A DNA stretch of 64,000 nt from Oikopleura dioica (GCA_907165135.1 OU015566.1:8044157-8108156); one strand, 5' to 3'. Shown: positions 48,129-61,340, numbered from the stretch's first letter. Numbers and translations: made by a program. Notes: generated by a model not told the origin, from the letters alone.

Positions 48129-51100
48129 CTCAGTTTCTCTTATTCTTCTTTTTTAGCCTGGCGAAGATTTGGCTTTGCGATTGTGCGTTGAGAAAATTAT
48201 GGTTTGAAATATTAACCGTCTGGGCATATTTCCTGCATCTTGAATGGGGCCTATTCATTTGGCCCATGCATGCTTTGGCAACTGACGTCTGGGAAACAGA
48301 TTCAAAGACGAGCGTGCTCAAAAGTATCAAATTATCATTTTTCTATAAAAAGAAAAATAATCAATATAAGCAATTTAATCCTCCTTGTTGGCAAAAAATC
48401 AACTCAAAATTTTTTTCCTGAGTTTTCTTTGGGAAGTTCATCTTGTCTACTCGTCAAAGGCAAAAATGCCTAGATCTTTGGGTAAAAGTGACCGCAGAAA
48501 AACGAATCATAAACGCGCGGACACTGTTTATCAATCCGGAATAGGGATGCTCTCAATAATAAGCGCCAATTAAGGAGACCCGTCGATGTCAAAATGCCGC
48601 GTGGCGGAAAAGAAAATAGATAAGAAAGTCTGACGGTCAGACTCTGACCTTCCGATTCTTCAAACCACTAGAATTTCTGCGTTGGAAAAATGTACAAACA
48701 TATTTGATCAATAATTGGTTCCACTAAAATGAGTTTTTTCTAGGCCACTTTTTATCATGCGAAAAATACTATATCAACCAAAAAGTAAGAAAATTTTAAG
48801 CGACGGTTCAATGAGAAGATTTGACGTCAAGTTATTTTACGCGTCTGCTTGCACAAACTAAACTCAAGAGCCCAAGGATTATGTTCAAACAATGACAAGT
48901 TTTGTGACTGATCGCTCTTTCTGGAGTTTTTTTATTTCTCCAACTGCGAAAAAATGCATCCTTTTACGACGAGCAAAGAATAAAAGACAACCCACAACTA
49001 AATTGAAATACAGTCAAACAAAGAGAGAATAAAAGAAACAGGCTTATTTATTGGTACATTCAAGTTTAACAGGTTTAAAACAAATATTCTTAAATTTCTC
49101 GGTTCATCTAAAATCTCATGATAATCTTTCTGAGTCTGAAACCCGCTCCCCCTCTCCAGGAGGTCTGCAACCATCCTCCGAGGGGGGTCTAGAGCTCCTT
49201 TTCAGTCAAATAAAATACTCATAGTAGTCGGTTCAAGTGCTTTGGACAATGTTTGTCCAGTTCGCTCACTTTAATTCTATTATACTACTAGGGGCGCGAT
49301 AGAAGAGCAGAAATAGAAGATTCGATAGAGAAGAATTTCATCACGCAAAGTCAAACAATCGAACAAATTAGTGGAAAGACGGATGTTTGAATGGAACGTG
49401 CGAATTTGAACTTCGACAAAGGTGAATTGTGAGTATTTGACTTTAATTCGGTAAATGATCTGTTGATTGCGCCATTTGAAATCAAGGAAGAGAGCTTTTT
49501 TTTCAGATTTTTTTTTTGGAAAATTTCCAAAATACACTTTTTTAAAGAAATTTTAACAGGGCTAAGGATAGGCAGAAATTGATACCGTCAAAATAACTTG
49601 CTCCCTATCTTCCTTTTTTTATTCCCCGTTGCTAAGTGAAATCAGTCGGTAAGTAAATCAATGCTGTAAATAGTCTTTTTTGATAGTTCCATTATGAGCA
49701 TCTCCTTTTTAAATAATAGATCGTGTAATCTTTTCTTTTGAAACTTCGTATCTTTGTCCAGCCGTTCCAGAACCCAGCATAGCTCGCCCGTGAGTTAGAG
49801 ATTTTCTAGCAATGCGAGACCTTCTAGCAGTATAATCTCGGTCCACTCAACTAGCACTGGGCACACACTCAAATCAGGTTACGAGCATTTTTTTTCAAGA
49901 GGCCCTTTCGCGCTACTACTCAGAGGGAATCAATGCCCAATTCTCCGGGTATTTTCTCCTTATCCAAACTTCCAGAGACAAAGAAATTGTAATTTTTCCA
50001 ATAAAAAAGGCCTCACTTTATAAACATACTTATATTTTCTAAACAATATTCTTTGGTTCCAGCTCGTTAAGCACACAAGCGATTAAGAAGGAAGATAGGC
50101 TACTTTTATAGAGAGAGTTCCATGTTTTAGTCACGGTTCGCTGCTGTCCGATTAAATATTTCTACGCTTAGAGTGGCCATAAAGTACTCCATTCAATAAA
50201 AAAAGAGATATTAAAACAATTTTACTAGCTAATAAAACTTCTAATACATCTGAATGTCAATCAATCATTTAGAAATTTTTGTTCAGATTCTTGGGCCATA
50301 TTTTTTGAAGAGGAAAAATGTGTTGTTTGTCGTAAAGGGTTAAAATTAAACTTGAGTCGTTGGTGTCCAATTTACATTTGAGAAAATTGGTATCAATTTG
50401 ATAAAAGTGTTCCCTAGTTCCCGCGACAGGCAACTGCCCTGTTCAAACCAAACAGAATCACGGCGATCAGAGAATGAATAAAATACTATAAAGAAGAGAA
50501 AAGAGCAAATGTTAAAATGAGAATCCGAGCTTTAGGAGTAGTGATACGTTTTTACGCGTCCGTTTCCTGCTCGTACAATATTTCGCGATAGTATTCTTGG
50601 CCTTGCCCGAGGTCTCTCAATTTTGGTTAAATGGTCCCTTTTAGAGGTGACACCCCAGCACCGCCACCACCTTGAATATGGCCTCCAAGGCCATTGGCTG
50701 GAGCAATTTGGAGCGCGAAAAATTTCCTTCCCTAACATGTTGTTTTGATATTTATGCATGGGTACGCATGCAGTTAGGCTATTATAAACTCATCCAAGAT
50801 ACGCAGCTCGAGTATGGTGGAGGTGGTGCTGTCCACTGTACTAAGGCTCTTGATAAGCCGGGCGCGGGGTGGGTGCAGTGGCGCTCCCTCAAGGCCGATC
50901 GGGACAAGAGATTCCAGAGCACCGCGCGCCATTTGGTGCAATTCAAAATGTCACGTGGTACCGCAAGTAGAGAGAATATAAAAAAAACGAAGGATTTTGA
51001 TTTTGATGAATCGACACTTTATTTCTGTTTTAGCCATAAATAATTATATTTTTTTAATGCAGAACTATGAATGCATAACTATAAGCATCTAATTAATCTT

Positions 51101-51150
51101 GAGCTGTTGATAATAATATCCTTTTCAATTTTATTTTTCAGACATAGAAA
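48129..51150. other. Long intergenic region before connexin
   Basis: No gene supported. A GC-rich island at 50640-50960 contains the partial inverted pair GCACCGCCACCACC/GGTGGAGGTGGTGC and may be the connexin control region. A TTTTCAG acceptor at 51141 just before the ATG implies a 5' UTR intron or trans-splicing. Confidence 0.35.
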
Positions 51151-52665
51151 ATGAGTGCCTACGGGTTAATCGACCAGTATGCTAAAAAGATACAGAAGTA
51201 TTCAACTCCTATTTCTCATGCTTGGTAAGTGCCTTACTTTTCTGCTCTTTTCTTATCATTTTTGCAAGGTGGACAGTCAATTTCGTCCTCCGTATGTTCA
51301 TCGTGACCACGATCGGTAACGCCGTTTATGGCGATGAACAGGGCGTCTTCCGATGCGATACCAGCCAGCCAGGTTGCAACCAAATGTGCTTCAATAGATT
51401 TTCTCCGATAAACCATCCGCGTTTCTGGGGCTTCCAGGTAAGAAGTTATTCTCTTTGTTGATTTCAATGTTTCATTAGATCCTTTTCTGCTGCCTTCCTT
51501 CTGTTATTTTCATCTTTATCACCGCCAACCAAGAAGCCCAGATGAAGAAGATCGAAACGTAAGAACCCTAACTCTTTAAATTTTTACAAATTTCTGTAGC
51601 CAAGAGAAAGAAATCAAGGAGAAATACACCGAGTCCGACTACACCTCTACCACCGAGTACACCAAGATCGACAAGAAAAAGAAGAGGCTCGGACTTGAGA
51701 AGAAGAAAGTCAAGACCGTAAGATAATCCGTCCTTCTTCTGTTTCTCAATGTTATCTAGACCACTGATATTACCGGCATGACCCAAGTCATCTGGACCCC
51801 ACGAATCCGAATGTGGTACGTTGCTCACCTCATCGCCAAGTTCGTTCTCGAAATCATCTTCATCTACCTTTACTACCTTCTCCAGAAACAACAGTCCAAG
51901 CAGGTAAGATTTTCGCATTGATTTCATGCGTAATGCTTTCTAGTCTGGTTTTGCCGCCTGGTATGTCCCAGAAAAGTACGTCTGCACTCATGGTGGAGAA
52001 ATGGATAACTTTGCTTGCTCCCAGAACGCTGAAATCCCCTGCTGGGTCTCCCGACCATGGGAAAAGATGATGATGATGGTATGAAGTCAACTCTCATTAA
52101 CCCCTTGTAATTCAATTTTTTAGTGGTACATGCTCTCCATCTCCGTTCTCTCAGCTGTCCTCGCCCTCGTCGAACTCGTCTGGGTCCTTACTCGAATCTC
52201 CGTCAAGGCCAAGAAAGTCCGACGTCAGCGAAAGCTCGAAAAGAAATCCCTCCTCTCGTAAGTTTGCGAATATTTATATCAATATTATCTTTTCATTATT
52301 TTTGCAGGAATAAACGGACCTCACTTGCAAGCCAGCAGGGTGATGTTTATCGCTCTGTGAGCTTAAGGTCGGGGTCTTATGTTAATTCGGGGTAAGAGTA
52401 AAAAACATTGCATGATTACGAATCATTGGTTCGGTAAAATAACTTGGATTCCAAGTTTTAAAGTTCATTCTTTGAAAACACATTTGATCCTTTTTGATTA
52501 AAAAATCGATTCTGCTAATGATGATTATAATTAATTCTAATTCCAGTTTATTAATTATAAAAGTCCTCTTTTATTTATCATTAAAATTTTAGCCCTGCCG
52601 CCCCTCTCTTGAATGGAGAATCCGGTGACATCGTCAAGGAGGTCGATGAGACCAAGGAAGCATAA
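51151..52665 (+). CDS. Connexin (gap-junction protein)
   Basis: Connexins are four-span plasma-membrane proteins whose hexamers dock between cells. Nine exons: 51151-51224, 51269-51437, 51479-51558, 51600-51717, 51760-51903, 51944-52078, 52124-52257, 52308-52391 and 52593-52665, all GT-AG, 336 residues. Extracellular loop 1 shows YGDEQGVFRCDTSQPGCNQMC, with the required C-x6-C-x3-C. Loop 2 ends in CWVSRPWEK, matching the family SRPTEK, but the Cys spacing is C-x10-C-x7-C instead of C-x4-C-x5-C. TM regions FVLRMFIVTTIG, CCLPSVIFIFITAN, FVLEIIFIYLYYLL and MLSISVLSAVLALVELV are clear. Connexins are chordate-specific, which supports the tunicate call. Subtype cannot be assigned. Confidence 0.93.
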
Positions 52666-53784
52666 GAAAAAAATCCACTGAAGCTTGAAATCTTGTACTC
52701 ACCGCCATTTCGTACTTTTATGATTTCAAGTCGCAAACTTTCAATCTTGCCTTGCTCTTTTTATTTCTGTATAACACAAATGCTTTACGAATTCGACAAT
52801 CGCCTAAAAAAATGTCGTCTTCGTAATGCTTTGCACCGGTCAACACTTTATAAGATGATACCATACATCCCGTTTAGAATCATTGCAACCACTTTTTATG
52901 CTTCTATTTTGGAAGCGGCAACCATTCCTGTCTGCAACACACACATACAGTTAGTTGGCTAAATGATACGTACTAGCTCATTACTATGAAATAAAGCCAA
53001 AAAGTCCTTTATCTCGCCACTTTCTTTATTGCAGAATATAATTTTTTCGTCAAAAACTGTGGTCCACGAACTGCGCTCGTGGATGATGAAAAATATCAGA
53101 CTCGCGCATGAAAGAGCTCTGAATCCATCGAAGTGTGTCTCTGTTGATATTGTCCATCTAAAATGAAAATAACGAATTCATCAGATATTCTAAACTTGCG
53201 GTCCTAAACAGCTGCCCGTTCAGGTATAAGCCAGCATGGCAAAAAGTTGCTAGGCAAAAACAAGATGCTTTCATTTGAACCTCTCAGCAAGCTGATTGCG
53301 AGCAAGGCTTGTCCCTTTTATAACCATCAGAAGGTGTTATGAATCATCAATAACTTATGATGAATTTAACAACCTGTGGTTTTTGGCACATTTTTAATCA
53401 TTTCACGCCACAAAGCTGTCCATATTATAATTAAACGTTCTAAAAGGCCCTTACATATTGAGATAAACTCCTATAACTTGCAGTTTGAAAAATGCGTCCT
53501 TCTTGAAAAATGTTCCCAAAGCAAGATGAAAAGACGTAGAAGAAAGTTCGCATTCCTGTCTCGGTGCTAACATTTTCTAGGTCTGAGCTTTTTATACAAA
53601 ACATATTAATTATACAAAGGTTTGACAATCATCAGTGTTCTCGGATCAGTCGGATAAAAGACAGTTTTTTGACACCTTTGTACTGCCACATTAGAATTTC
53701 TTTGAAGTACGAAAGTAGGTCAACGAAAAAGAAAGCATTCTCGACAATTTATTCATACAAAACATCTGTTCTATGAATCCTAGT
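52666..53784. other. Intergenic region after connexin
   Basis: No gene supported on either strand. AT-rich with an AATAAA near 52991. Confidence 0.35.
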
Positions 53785-54198
53785 TCAACTCTTCAATTCT
53801 CTTAAAATTTCGTCGAGTGACTTTTTTCGTAGTGGTGGGGTTTTGTTTTTCCTCCTTGATGTTTCTTTCTGGATTTTTTCTGTTATAATTTTCAGTGATG
53901 TTCCCTTTTCATTATTTCCAGCTAGACATAGGTATTAGTTGATGAAAGATCAATTGAATCGCCTACCCTTGTATCCATGAAGATAAAACTCTTCTTCAAA
54001 ATCTGAAAAGTCATCTTCTGTCTTGTCGCACTCGGAATCTGTTGAATTCGCAAAACTGAAGTCGCTGATGTTTCCTAATCCACTTTCTCCGTTCGAATCT
54101 TTTTTCATTTTCTTATTTTTCTTCCTCAGTTTTCTCTTGGCTATCTTCTTCGCTAGAAATCTCAAGGCCTCTTGAAGGCCCTTGTCGATTGGATTCAT
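53785..54198 (-). CDS. Small charged protein of unknown function
   Basis: Exons 54198-53967 and 53921-53785 join in frame (GT-AG) to 122 residues. The N-terminus is very basic (KKIAKRKLRKKNKKMKK), like a nuclear localisation signal, followed by an acidic Ser-rich block (ECDKTEDDFSDFEEEF) and a second basic region (KETSRRKNKTPPLRKKSLDE). Probably nuclear and disordered. No family recognised. It lies 275 nt downstream of the 3' end of the EamA-like gene in the same direction. Confidence 0.6.
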
Positions 54199-54473
54199 AT
54201 TAGTCGATCTTTGTTGATTTTATACTTTTGTTTTTACGGCGCATAATTCGCGAGGTTAGAGGTTGTTGAAGTTTCTTATTTTGAACGACGAGGAACTGGA
54301 AAGCCCCCTCGAAATGTCAGCGAAAAAAGCAGATTACGTAAACGTTGCGCACCGAAATAGACTATAAAATCAAAGCTATGATCGTAAATTTAGCACTTTA
54401 CGAACAAATTACGCAATTTTCGTCTTAGGGGTGAAAGTAGTTTATTACAAGAAAAAAACAACCTATTAACAAA

Positions 54474-55890
54474 TTAATCGTCTTCTTCGGAGTTATGAGT
54501 TTCGCTCAGACGCTTTCTGCTTTGGACAAGCGGCTTTTGGTCCTCTTTATCAGGAAAAGTCGCTTTCCAAGCCTTAGAAAGTGGAAATCAAGGTCAGCTT
54601 TAGATTGATTACCTTCACAAACGGGATCATTATTCCAGCCGAAAATATGAGCGTAGCTCCAAGGTATTCGAGAGGTCTTGGAGGCGTTTTTAAAAAGACT
54701 AAATAGGAACAAGGTTAGAGTATATACATTTGATTGAAAACTTACAGTAGTGCTCGATGACGGTCGAAACGGTAAGATCGATGCTCTGAGCCATTGATAC
54801 AAGACCAGGATTTGTGTACTATCAGTGGATTAAAATCAATATGTTCCATTGATAAACAACTATCTTTTTAATCCTAAATGAACTAGCCGGTCCTGAAGCG
54901 CCTTGTTCGATCCAAGGGTTCCACCAGTAGCAGTGAAGCAAAGAGCAACAAGCCATTTCCCAGCTGTCGAGCCTGAAACAGATCAACCTATCAATCTATT
55001 GAATAGGAATACTTTATATTGCCTTGTTTATATCATGCTGCAGTATTCATGCAGGAATCAAGGATTACTTGGGATCGAATAATTTTGAAAAATGAGAGTG
55101 ACGGGAATGTTGAGGGAGCAAGATTGCAGCGCGTGCCAGAAAACTATGGCTTCGGCGGAGACTTCTTCTTTGATTTGTCTGTATCTTGTGAAGCCGATGG
55201 ATCGGAAAAGGCCCCCGAGAAAGCAGAGAAAGAAGCCGCCAACAATTCTCCATGAGTTTGCGACGTAGAAATCATTCAACTGGGTGGTCGAAACTCCCAT
55301 AAGAACCATTCCAATAACAGCGATACTGTAAGAGCGTGTTATATTTTTCTTATATCAAGAAATGAACATACCAAAGAGCGCAAAGTTGCAAGAGTGTCAC
55401 AGCTTCATGGAGAGTAACAACAGTAAAAATGACTGAAATGATCGTTCTACTGGCACTTCTTCCAGCAACCGCAGCGTCAGGCAAAATAAGTGAAAACGCG
55501 CCGAAAACTGAAGTGGATGCAAAGGTGTACCAAGTGCAAATGAAAAACACATTCCGATGGTGGTGCTTTGGCACGAAGAAATTCATCGCGCTTTCAATTT
55601 GTTTATAATTTGCAATATTCAGGAAGAAACGAGTCCGGGTAAATAAAACAATTCCTGCATAATGAAATGAGAGGCATCACGGCGACTTGGAACACGGATC
55701 GAGTTAGCAGACACTCTGTGATCGATATGCCCTCTAATGTGGCTTGTTTGACAACCACAGACTAACATTTCATTCAAAATATCATGAATAAAGATGTTAC
55801 AGTACCTGGAGTCCATACATGAGCCCAGCAGAGAGGGCAATTAGAACGCCGAGCGTGTTTATCGCGGCATTTCTTTTTCTCTCTTTGCTT
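54474..55890 (-). CDS. EamA/DMT transporter, SLC35G-like
   Basis: Minus-strand exons encode a ten-span-type drug/metabolite transporter. Segments in order: NAAINTLGVLIALSAGLMYG, the family-typical ISITECLLTRSVFQVAVMPL, TFASTSVFGAFSLILPDAAV, TIISVIFTVVTLHEAVTLLQ, IVGGFFLCFLGGLFRSIGF, GKWLVALCFTATGGTLGSN, NPGLVSMAQSIDLTVSTV, PRPLEYLGATLIFSAGIMI, then a charged tail to stop 54474. The E in the ITECLLTRS helix and the two EamA halves fit SLC35G proteins, whose substrates are mostly unknown. The 5' exon with the start Met is upstream of the acceptor at 55890, probably within 55900-56400 (a frame with MNIQRSDTGSVHRF is a candidate). Confidence 0.7.
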
Positions 55891-56678
55891 CTAGCTCAGC
55901 TTATTTTAGCGTTTGAATATATTTAGAGGTGTCAATATTCCCTTATGTTCTTCAGTTTGCCGAGAACAAAATTATGAAACGCGTTTCCTAAGTGAGGATC
56001 ATCTTCAGCTCGCTCAAAATCGAATAAAGAAGATTCTGGTCTTGAATCAAGCCCTCCATTTGCGAATTTTTCATATTGATAAGGGTTCCCTCTTCTAAAA
56101 TTTCAATTTAGAAAATCAATGATTTTTGCTTCTCTTACTGATGATGCATTTCTTCATCTTTTGTCGAAGAAATAATCTCGTAGCCCTTGTCGTTTTGTTG
56201 AAAAATGTTCCACATATTTCTTTCTCTTTTTTTAAAAAATCGAGAATGATTTGTCCTGTGAAAAGTGCCGTAGGAGTTGAAGAGCTTCTCGGACAATTAT
56301 CCAATTTAGAGAATCGATGCACGGACCCAGTATCCGATCGTTGAATATTCATCCTGTTCAGCAGCTGAAAATTGTTTTCAAAATGCATCCTCAATATAAA
56401 TAAGCCAGTAAATATTTACGCAAAAGTGGCACTTATCTTGACGAAACTGGTACCGACCAGTTAAACCAAAATATTGATATAATTGTCCTTTCTATTGCAG
56501 ATTTCAACTTTAATTTTTGATATTTCAAGCAAAATAAAGGGCTCATGATGATGAGTGTGCAAATTTTTCGTAACCTTTGCTGGCGAAGCTTCGTTCCTTC
56601 TACGACGATGATTCAAAAGCGCCCGAAGCGACAATTTTCTATGGTAATGAGCAGTCTTCTTGAAATGAGCGTCAGAAT
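55891..56678. other. 5' region of the EamA-like gene and upstream of the mosaic gene
   Basis: Holds possible first exon(s) of the minus-strand transporter around 55975-56352 that I could not join, and the promoter of the plus-strand mosaic gene. Nothing else seen. Confidence 0.3.
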
Positions 56679-59600
56679 ATGTTTTGGAGATTTTGGATAT
56701 TTGAATTACTTTTAGAAGCTTCAGCTACTCAGAGTTGCAGAGATCATCCATTTTTCTATGGCTTGTGCAGCTATCAAGTCTGCAGTTATGAGAATGCACA
56801 GAGATACTGCCCTGTAACTTGTGGGCAGTGCAGGTCCTTTGTGGAAACGTCAATCAATTACGTGGATACAGAGATCAAACTGCAGAATGAGTGCTCGCCT
56901 CAAATTTCACAAGCGATGCGATGTGAATACAAGGAAGGTTCAAGAGTTCTTTCTTCGTGCAGGTTTAGACTGAAAATATTGAGCTATTAAAAGTGCGCCA
57001 TCAACTACGGTTCTCCCGTCTGCGTCTGTCCAAAAGGCTACCAATTGACAGGCTACAGCTGTCGAGATATCAACGAGTGTCTCAGCAGCTCTTCAAATGC
57101 TTGTGAAAGCTACCAGAGTTGTATCAACACTGAAGGGGGTTATTACTGTAAGGACGATCTCAACGAAAAATGCACTGCTGCGGAGGGTGAATGTGGTGCA
57201 GCTGCTCAAACAAATATTGCCGGAAAATATTTTTCCTCAGAAAATGGATTTGAATTTCCCTGGCTGGTCGTTATTTCCGGCCAAGTTGAAAGAAAACTTG
57301 TTTCGTGTCTTGGAGCAGCAATTAGTGATGGCTCGTATGTAATCGCCGATCTTGCTTGTACTGGAAACATGAAGACAACTAGTATGAGCGTTTATCGACT
57401 TAGCGACAATAAACGACTCTATGTTTCGTTTGCTTACAATAGCCAAGAGTTTGATGTTTTTCTTGTAAAACTTACTCAACCAATTCCAGGAATGCCGTCT
57501 TGTATGCCAGAAGGAGAAAATTTCAATCAGTTCAACCAGTGTGTCAGCGTTCAGTTGGACAACAAGCAATCCTTCAAAATGAATTCTGAATATCTGATGA
57601 GCTCTCAGACAAGCTGCGACACCCTCGCTCGAAAGTTCACACAGCTATTCTACAAGCAACTTCCTGGAGCGATTTGTTCAGGAGATTCAGATGTTGACAG
57701 TACTTGTTCAATTTCCAAGTCTCAATCTGCCTTGTTCTGCAAAAGATGTGACTCCTGCTCATGGTCTCTTGCTGGCTTCGGGAAATTTACTGGAACATGT
57801 TCTGGATCAAAATTCGTCAGTGGCTTTTCTTCCGTTGAAATTGCCGAGAAATGGATCCGGTCTTTCACACCATATGACTACTCTCATCGACAGAAAAAGT
57901 GCTCTCTCGATCATTGCTGCGAAAAATTTAGCATCGAGGGAAAAGTCTTCCAGAAACAAGCAGGCAGCTATTACAAAACTAGTGCCAGCGAGTTTCTTTT
58001 CAATTTGAAAGGTGTTTGGGCGAATGGGATGTCTCTTTCTGGGCTTTCGCAAAGCTCATATTGTCCTGAAGACGCCGCTTGGATAAATCCTTTCGGCAAG
58101 AAAAAATTTACTTCCAAAGCAACATGCCAAGCTGGTCAAAAATATTCGCTCTGGTCAGAATGGTCTAGCTGTGATTGCAAATATGGCGCGATCGGAAGAC
58201 AGCGAACCTGCCAAAAATTAGGAACCTGTGCCGAAGAACGACTGTTTGAGCTCAAGAAAGAATCCATAGAGTCTTGCAAATCTCTAAATTGTCCGAAATG
58301 TTGCAATGCGATCAAATTTAATGTCCCAAATATAAAGTTGACGGACGCCATCCGCCCTCGAACTGAAAGTCTCACTTTCCATCTCACCAAAGATCTACAG
58401 CAAAGTCGCCCTATTTATAAAACATCAGATGGAAAATATTTCCTAACATATACAACTGGCTTCTGGGTAGTTACCAACAAAATAGGAAGTTTTGATTTTT
58501 TCTATTTCATCGAAGACTCTGCTTTTGTCCAACTGATGTGCGAACAGGTGGATGGGAGATTATGGGCGCTGGAATGAACAGCGCATCTGACAATAGAATT
58601 TCTACAGATTGTATGGAAATACCTTTTGCAGATGAATCACAACCAGTTCTTACTAAAACCATCGCTCCTCCAGCACAGGAGAAAATCGCCGGCTGCTGTG
58701 CCAAATTCACCCTTTCTGCAACTGGCATTGACAGCCCCATTCCCTCAATCTCCGAATTCCACTACGATCCCTCGAAACCAGACGCAAAGAATTTCAACGG
58801 CCAAAACGGATACAAGGTTTATCCGTACGCAACAGGCAGTGAAGAGTATTTTGTCTTCGGAGAAGGAACATCTGTTTCAAACGCTGCCTGTTTCTCAAAA
58901 AGATTAAAAAAGACAGAATGTTTGGATGATGAAAGTTTGACTTGGCAGTGCAAATCAGGTGGACAGTGGATGGATGTAGTAACAGTGAGATTTTCATGCA
59001 AAATGGAGACAACAACGACTCCTAAGCCGGTTATAACAACAATTAAAACAACTTCAACTACAACAACTACAACTCGTAAAACGACAACAAAACCAGCAAC
59101 ACCAAAAACGACGAAGAAAATCGCCATCTCGTACACGACACCAAAGATTTGGTCAAAGTTTACTTCCTAACCATCTTATATAAAACAAGCTTTGACCAAA
59201 TATTAGCCAACTACCCCCTCAAAAATATTTTCAATTCAACCAGATCAATGTTACTCTAGCAATGGATGTTGTTGTGTTCTACAAATCACGGGCCATCTGA
59301 CTGGCATTTTTACAAAGGATGAAGAAGACAATTATAACTCTGAAGATCAATCGCTCAAATTGAGTCGCAACGATAATTACTGGGTTATTCGACAAAATGG
59401 GAAGAATATGTATTACGTGAAAGATAATGGAAGGAATGATTGCCCGAATTTGACGAGCATGTCTTGGAAGCGAAAGTCGGAGAAAGATTTAGGTATTTTA
59501 AGATACTTATAAACTTGATTTTAATTTATTATAAGGATGGGTCGATACAACGATTAGTATCACGTGTAAAACTCCAGAGAATCATAAAAACTCACCATCG

Positions 59601-60764
59601 AAATCAACAACGACTAAATCAGAATTTCAAAACTCTGAAGCATTCGACTTTAATTCATATGAATACGAAGCTCAAGAATTTCCAACGACAACTACGCTCG
59701 ATTTCACAACCACAACTGCAACGACAATGACAACGACTCTTTGGGATGAAGCGGTGCAGCCCTGGGCGCCGTGGTCGAAATGTTCGTCAACTTGCGGCGG
59801 CGTTCAATCGCGAAAAAGACATGATGATGAAATCGCAACGCAGTGGAAGCCTTGTGGAGCTTCTTGTCCTACGTATTCCCCGTGGTTCGAATGGTCTCCG
59901 TGTTCAGAATGGTGCGGCTTCGGGGTTCAACGGCGTCGCCGCGTATGCACTTTAGACGGAAAACCATCAGACGATTGTAACGATGCCTTAGCTTTTGAAA
60001 AGAAAGCATGCTACGAGCAGGATTGTCCATTGGTATCAAAACTATCGAACTGTTGCATGTTTATTTCTATTTCCGGCTCCGGCGGACCTCTTGATGGCTC
60101 TTACAAAATTTCCGGCGGGAATAAAGAGGGAATCATTTATGAGCATTTTGATGGTAGCTTCGAAATCTATAAGCAACAGAGGAAATGGCACATTGGTAAA
60201 CCATTGAAGAGCCTTGCTGATGCTACGCTAGGAAGAGTGTCATAGATAAATTTCATAAATTATTATGTAAAAATATAAATAGAAATTTTATTTTTGTTTT
60301 CTTTTGTTATGAGCTCAAAAAAGCTGCATTGACTATTTTCGGTGGATCCGGAGTTGATAATTGCCCAACGTCAGTGAAAAATTGGAAAGTTCCAACGCTG
60401 ACTGACGGACAACTCATTCTTCAGGACAAGAATAGCTTGAAGCTTTTCTGCGGCACAAGTTGGTCTGAATGGTCTCATACTTGCGACAAAACCAAATGTG
60501 GGGATGATATTCGAAGCCGATCGAAGCAAGACAAAAACGGAAAAACAATCAAAGATCAGCAAAATTGCGGGTATGATTTGCAGTCCTTGAAGTTTTATAA
60601 TATTTAGGCTCCCCTGCGAAAAATGCGTGGACAAAGGCTCAAATGCTCTCTGCAAAGTTTTCGAGCGAAGTGGATACTGTGTCAGATCTGAGATGAGAGC
60701 TTTCATGAAGACGAATTGTCCAGCGGGTTGCTGCGTTTTCACTGGAAACCTAACTTTTCAATAA
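56679..60764 (+). CDS. Secreted mosaic protein: ShK, EGF, degenerate trypsin-like, TSP1 and repeated CC/CPxW modules
   Basis: Signal peptide MFWRFWIFELLLEASA, then an ShK-type domain (SCRDHPFFYGLCSY...VTCGQC), EGF units (DINECLSS...GGYYC), and a trypsin-like region (FEFPWLVVISG to WIRSFTPY) lacking the catalytic His (VIADLAC) and the GDSGG Ser motif, hence a likely pseudoprotease. TSP1 repeats follow (YSLWSEWSSCDC; PWAPWSKCSSTCGG; PWFEWSPCSEWC; SWSEWSHTC), alternating with a repeated module that starts with a CC pair and ends CP...W, then Thr-rich linkers and a final ShK-like domain (CEKCVDKGSNALC...GYC). Exon 56679-56945 joins 56994; later introns are near 59150-59264, 59492-59535, 60194-60318 and 60569-60607. 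The frame shifts by one base near 58525. Extracellular; function unknown. Confidence 0.75.
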
Positions 60765-61336
60765 AATAAATGTATTGCGAAGCTTACGCAAATACTAGTC
60801 TATTTATAGCGTTCACGCAAAAAGCTATTTTTTTCGAGCTCACAGACAATGTTAATCTCATTTTGTTCGCACAAAGCAATGGTCGGAAAAAATATAAATT
60901 TTCGATTTTGAAAAAAAACCACTATGTTGACCGCTTTAGTCATCATCTAAACCCAAGAAAAAACCTGGAAAAAACCTTTTTTCATTGCCCGGGGCTATTT
61001 TGTGACCAATTCTAAAAATTTCCTACGGACTGGCATATCTCACGTGACAGTTAATGAAATCACGTGATTTATATTTTTTTTAAAAAGCTTATTCTCTGGC
61101 AATTGGGGCAAAGAGAAGAAATTTGAAAATAATGCATTCTGAATACCGAAAAAAAGTATTTCAAATTTTCGGCCAATCAGAAAAATCGGATTTTCGAAAT
61201 TTTTTTATTCGGAATCTGAGCTTTCAATTGATACCTTAATCACTTGGTTTCAATAAGTAACACCTGAGTTATGGCTGTCCGAAGACGAAAAATTTATATT
61301 TTTTCCGGCCAATAGTGAGAACTTGGCAGATGAAGA
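60765..61336. other. Intergenic, AT-rich
   Basis: No gene seen. It leads into the TTAA-flanked element. Confidence 0.35.
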
Positions 61337-61340
61337 TTAA

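Noticed and set aside
49280-49537. 85-codon minus-strand frame in the region before connexin
   Set aside because: AT-rich and without family signature or supporting signals.
50672-51043. 123-codon frame upstream of connexin
   Set aside because: Covers a GC-rich island, has no conserved features and looks like promoter sequence.
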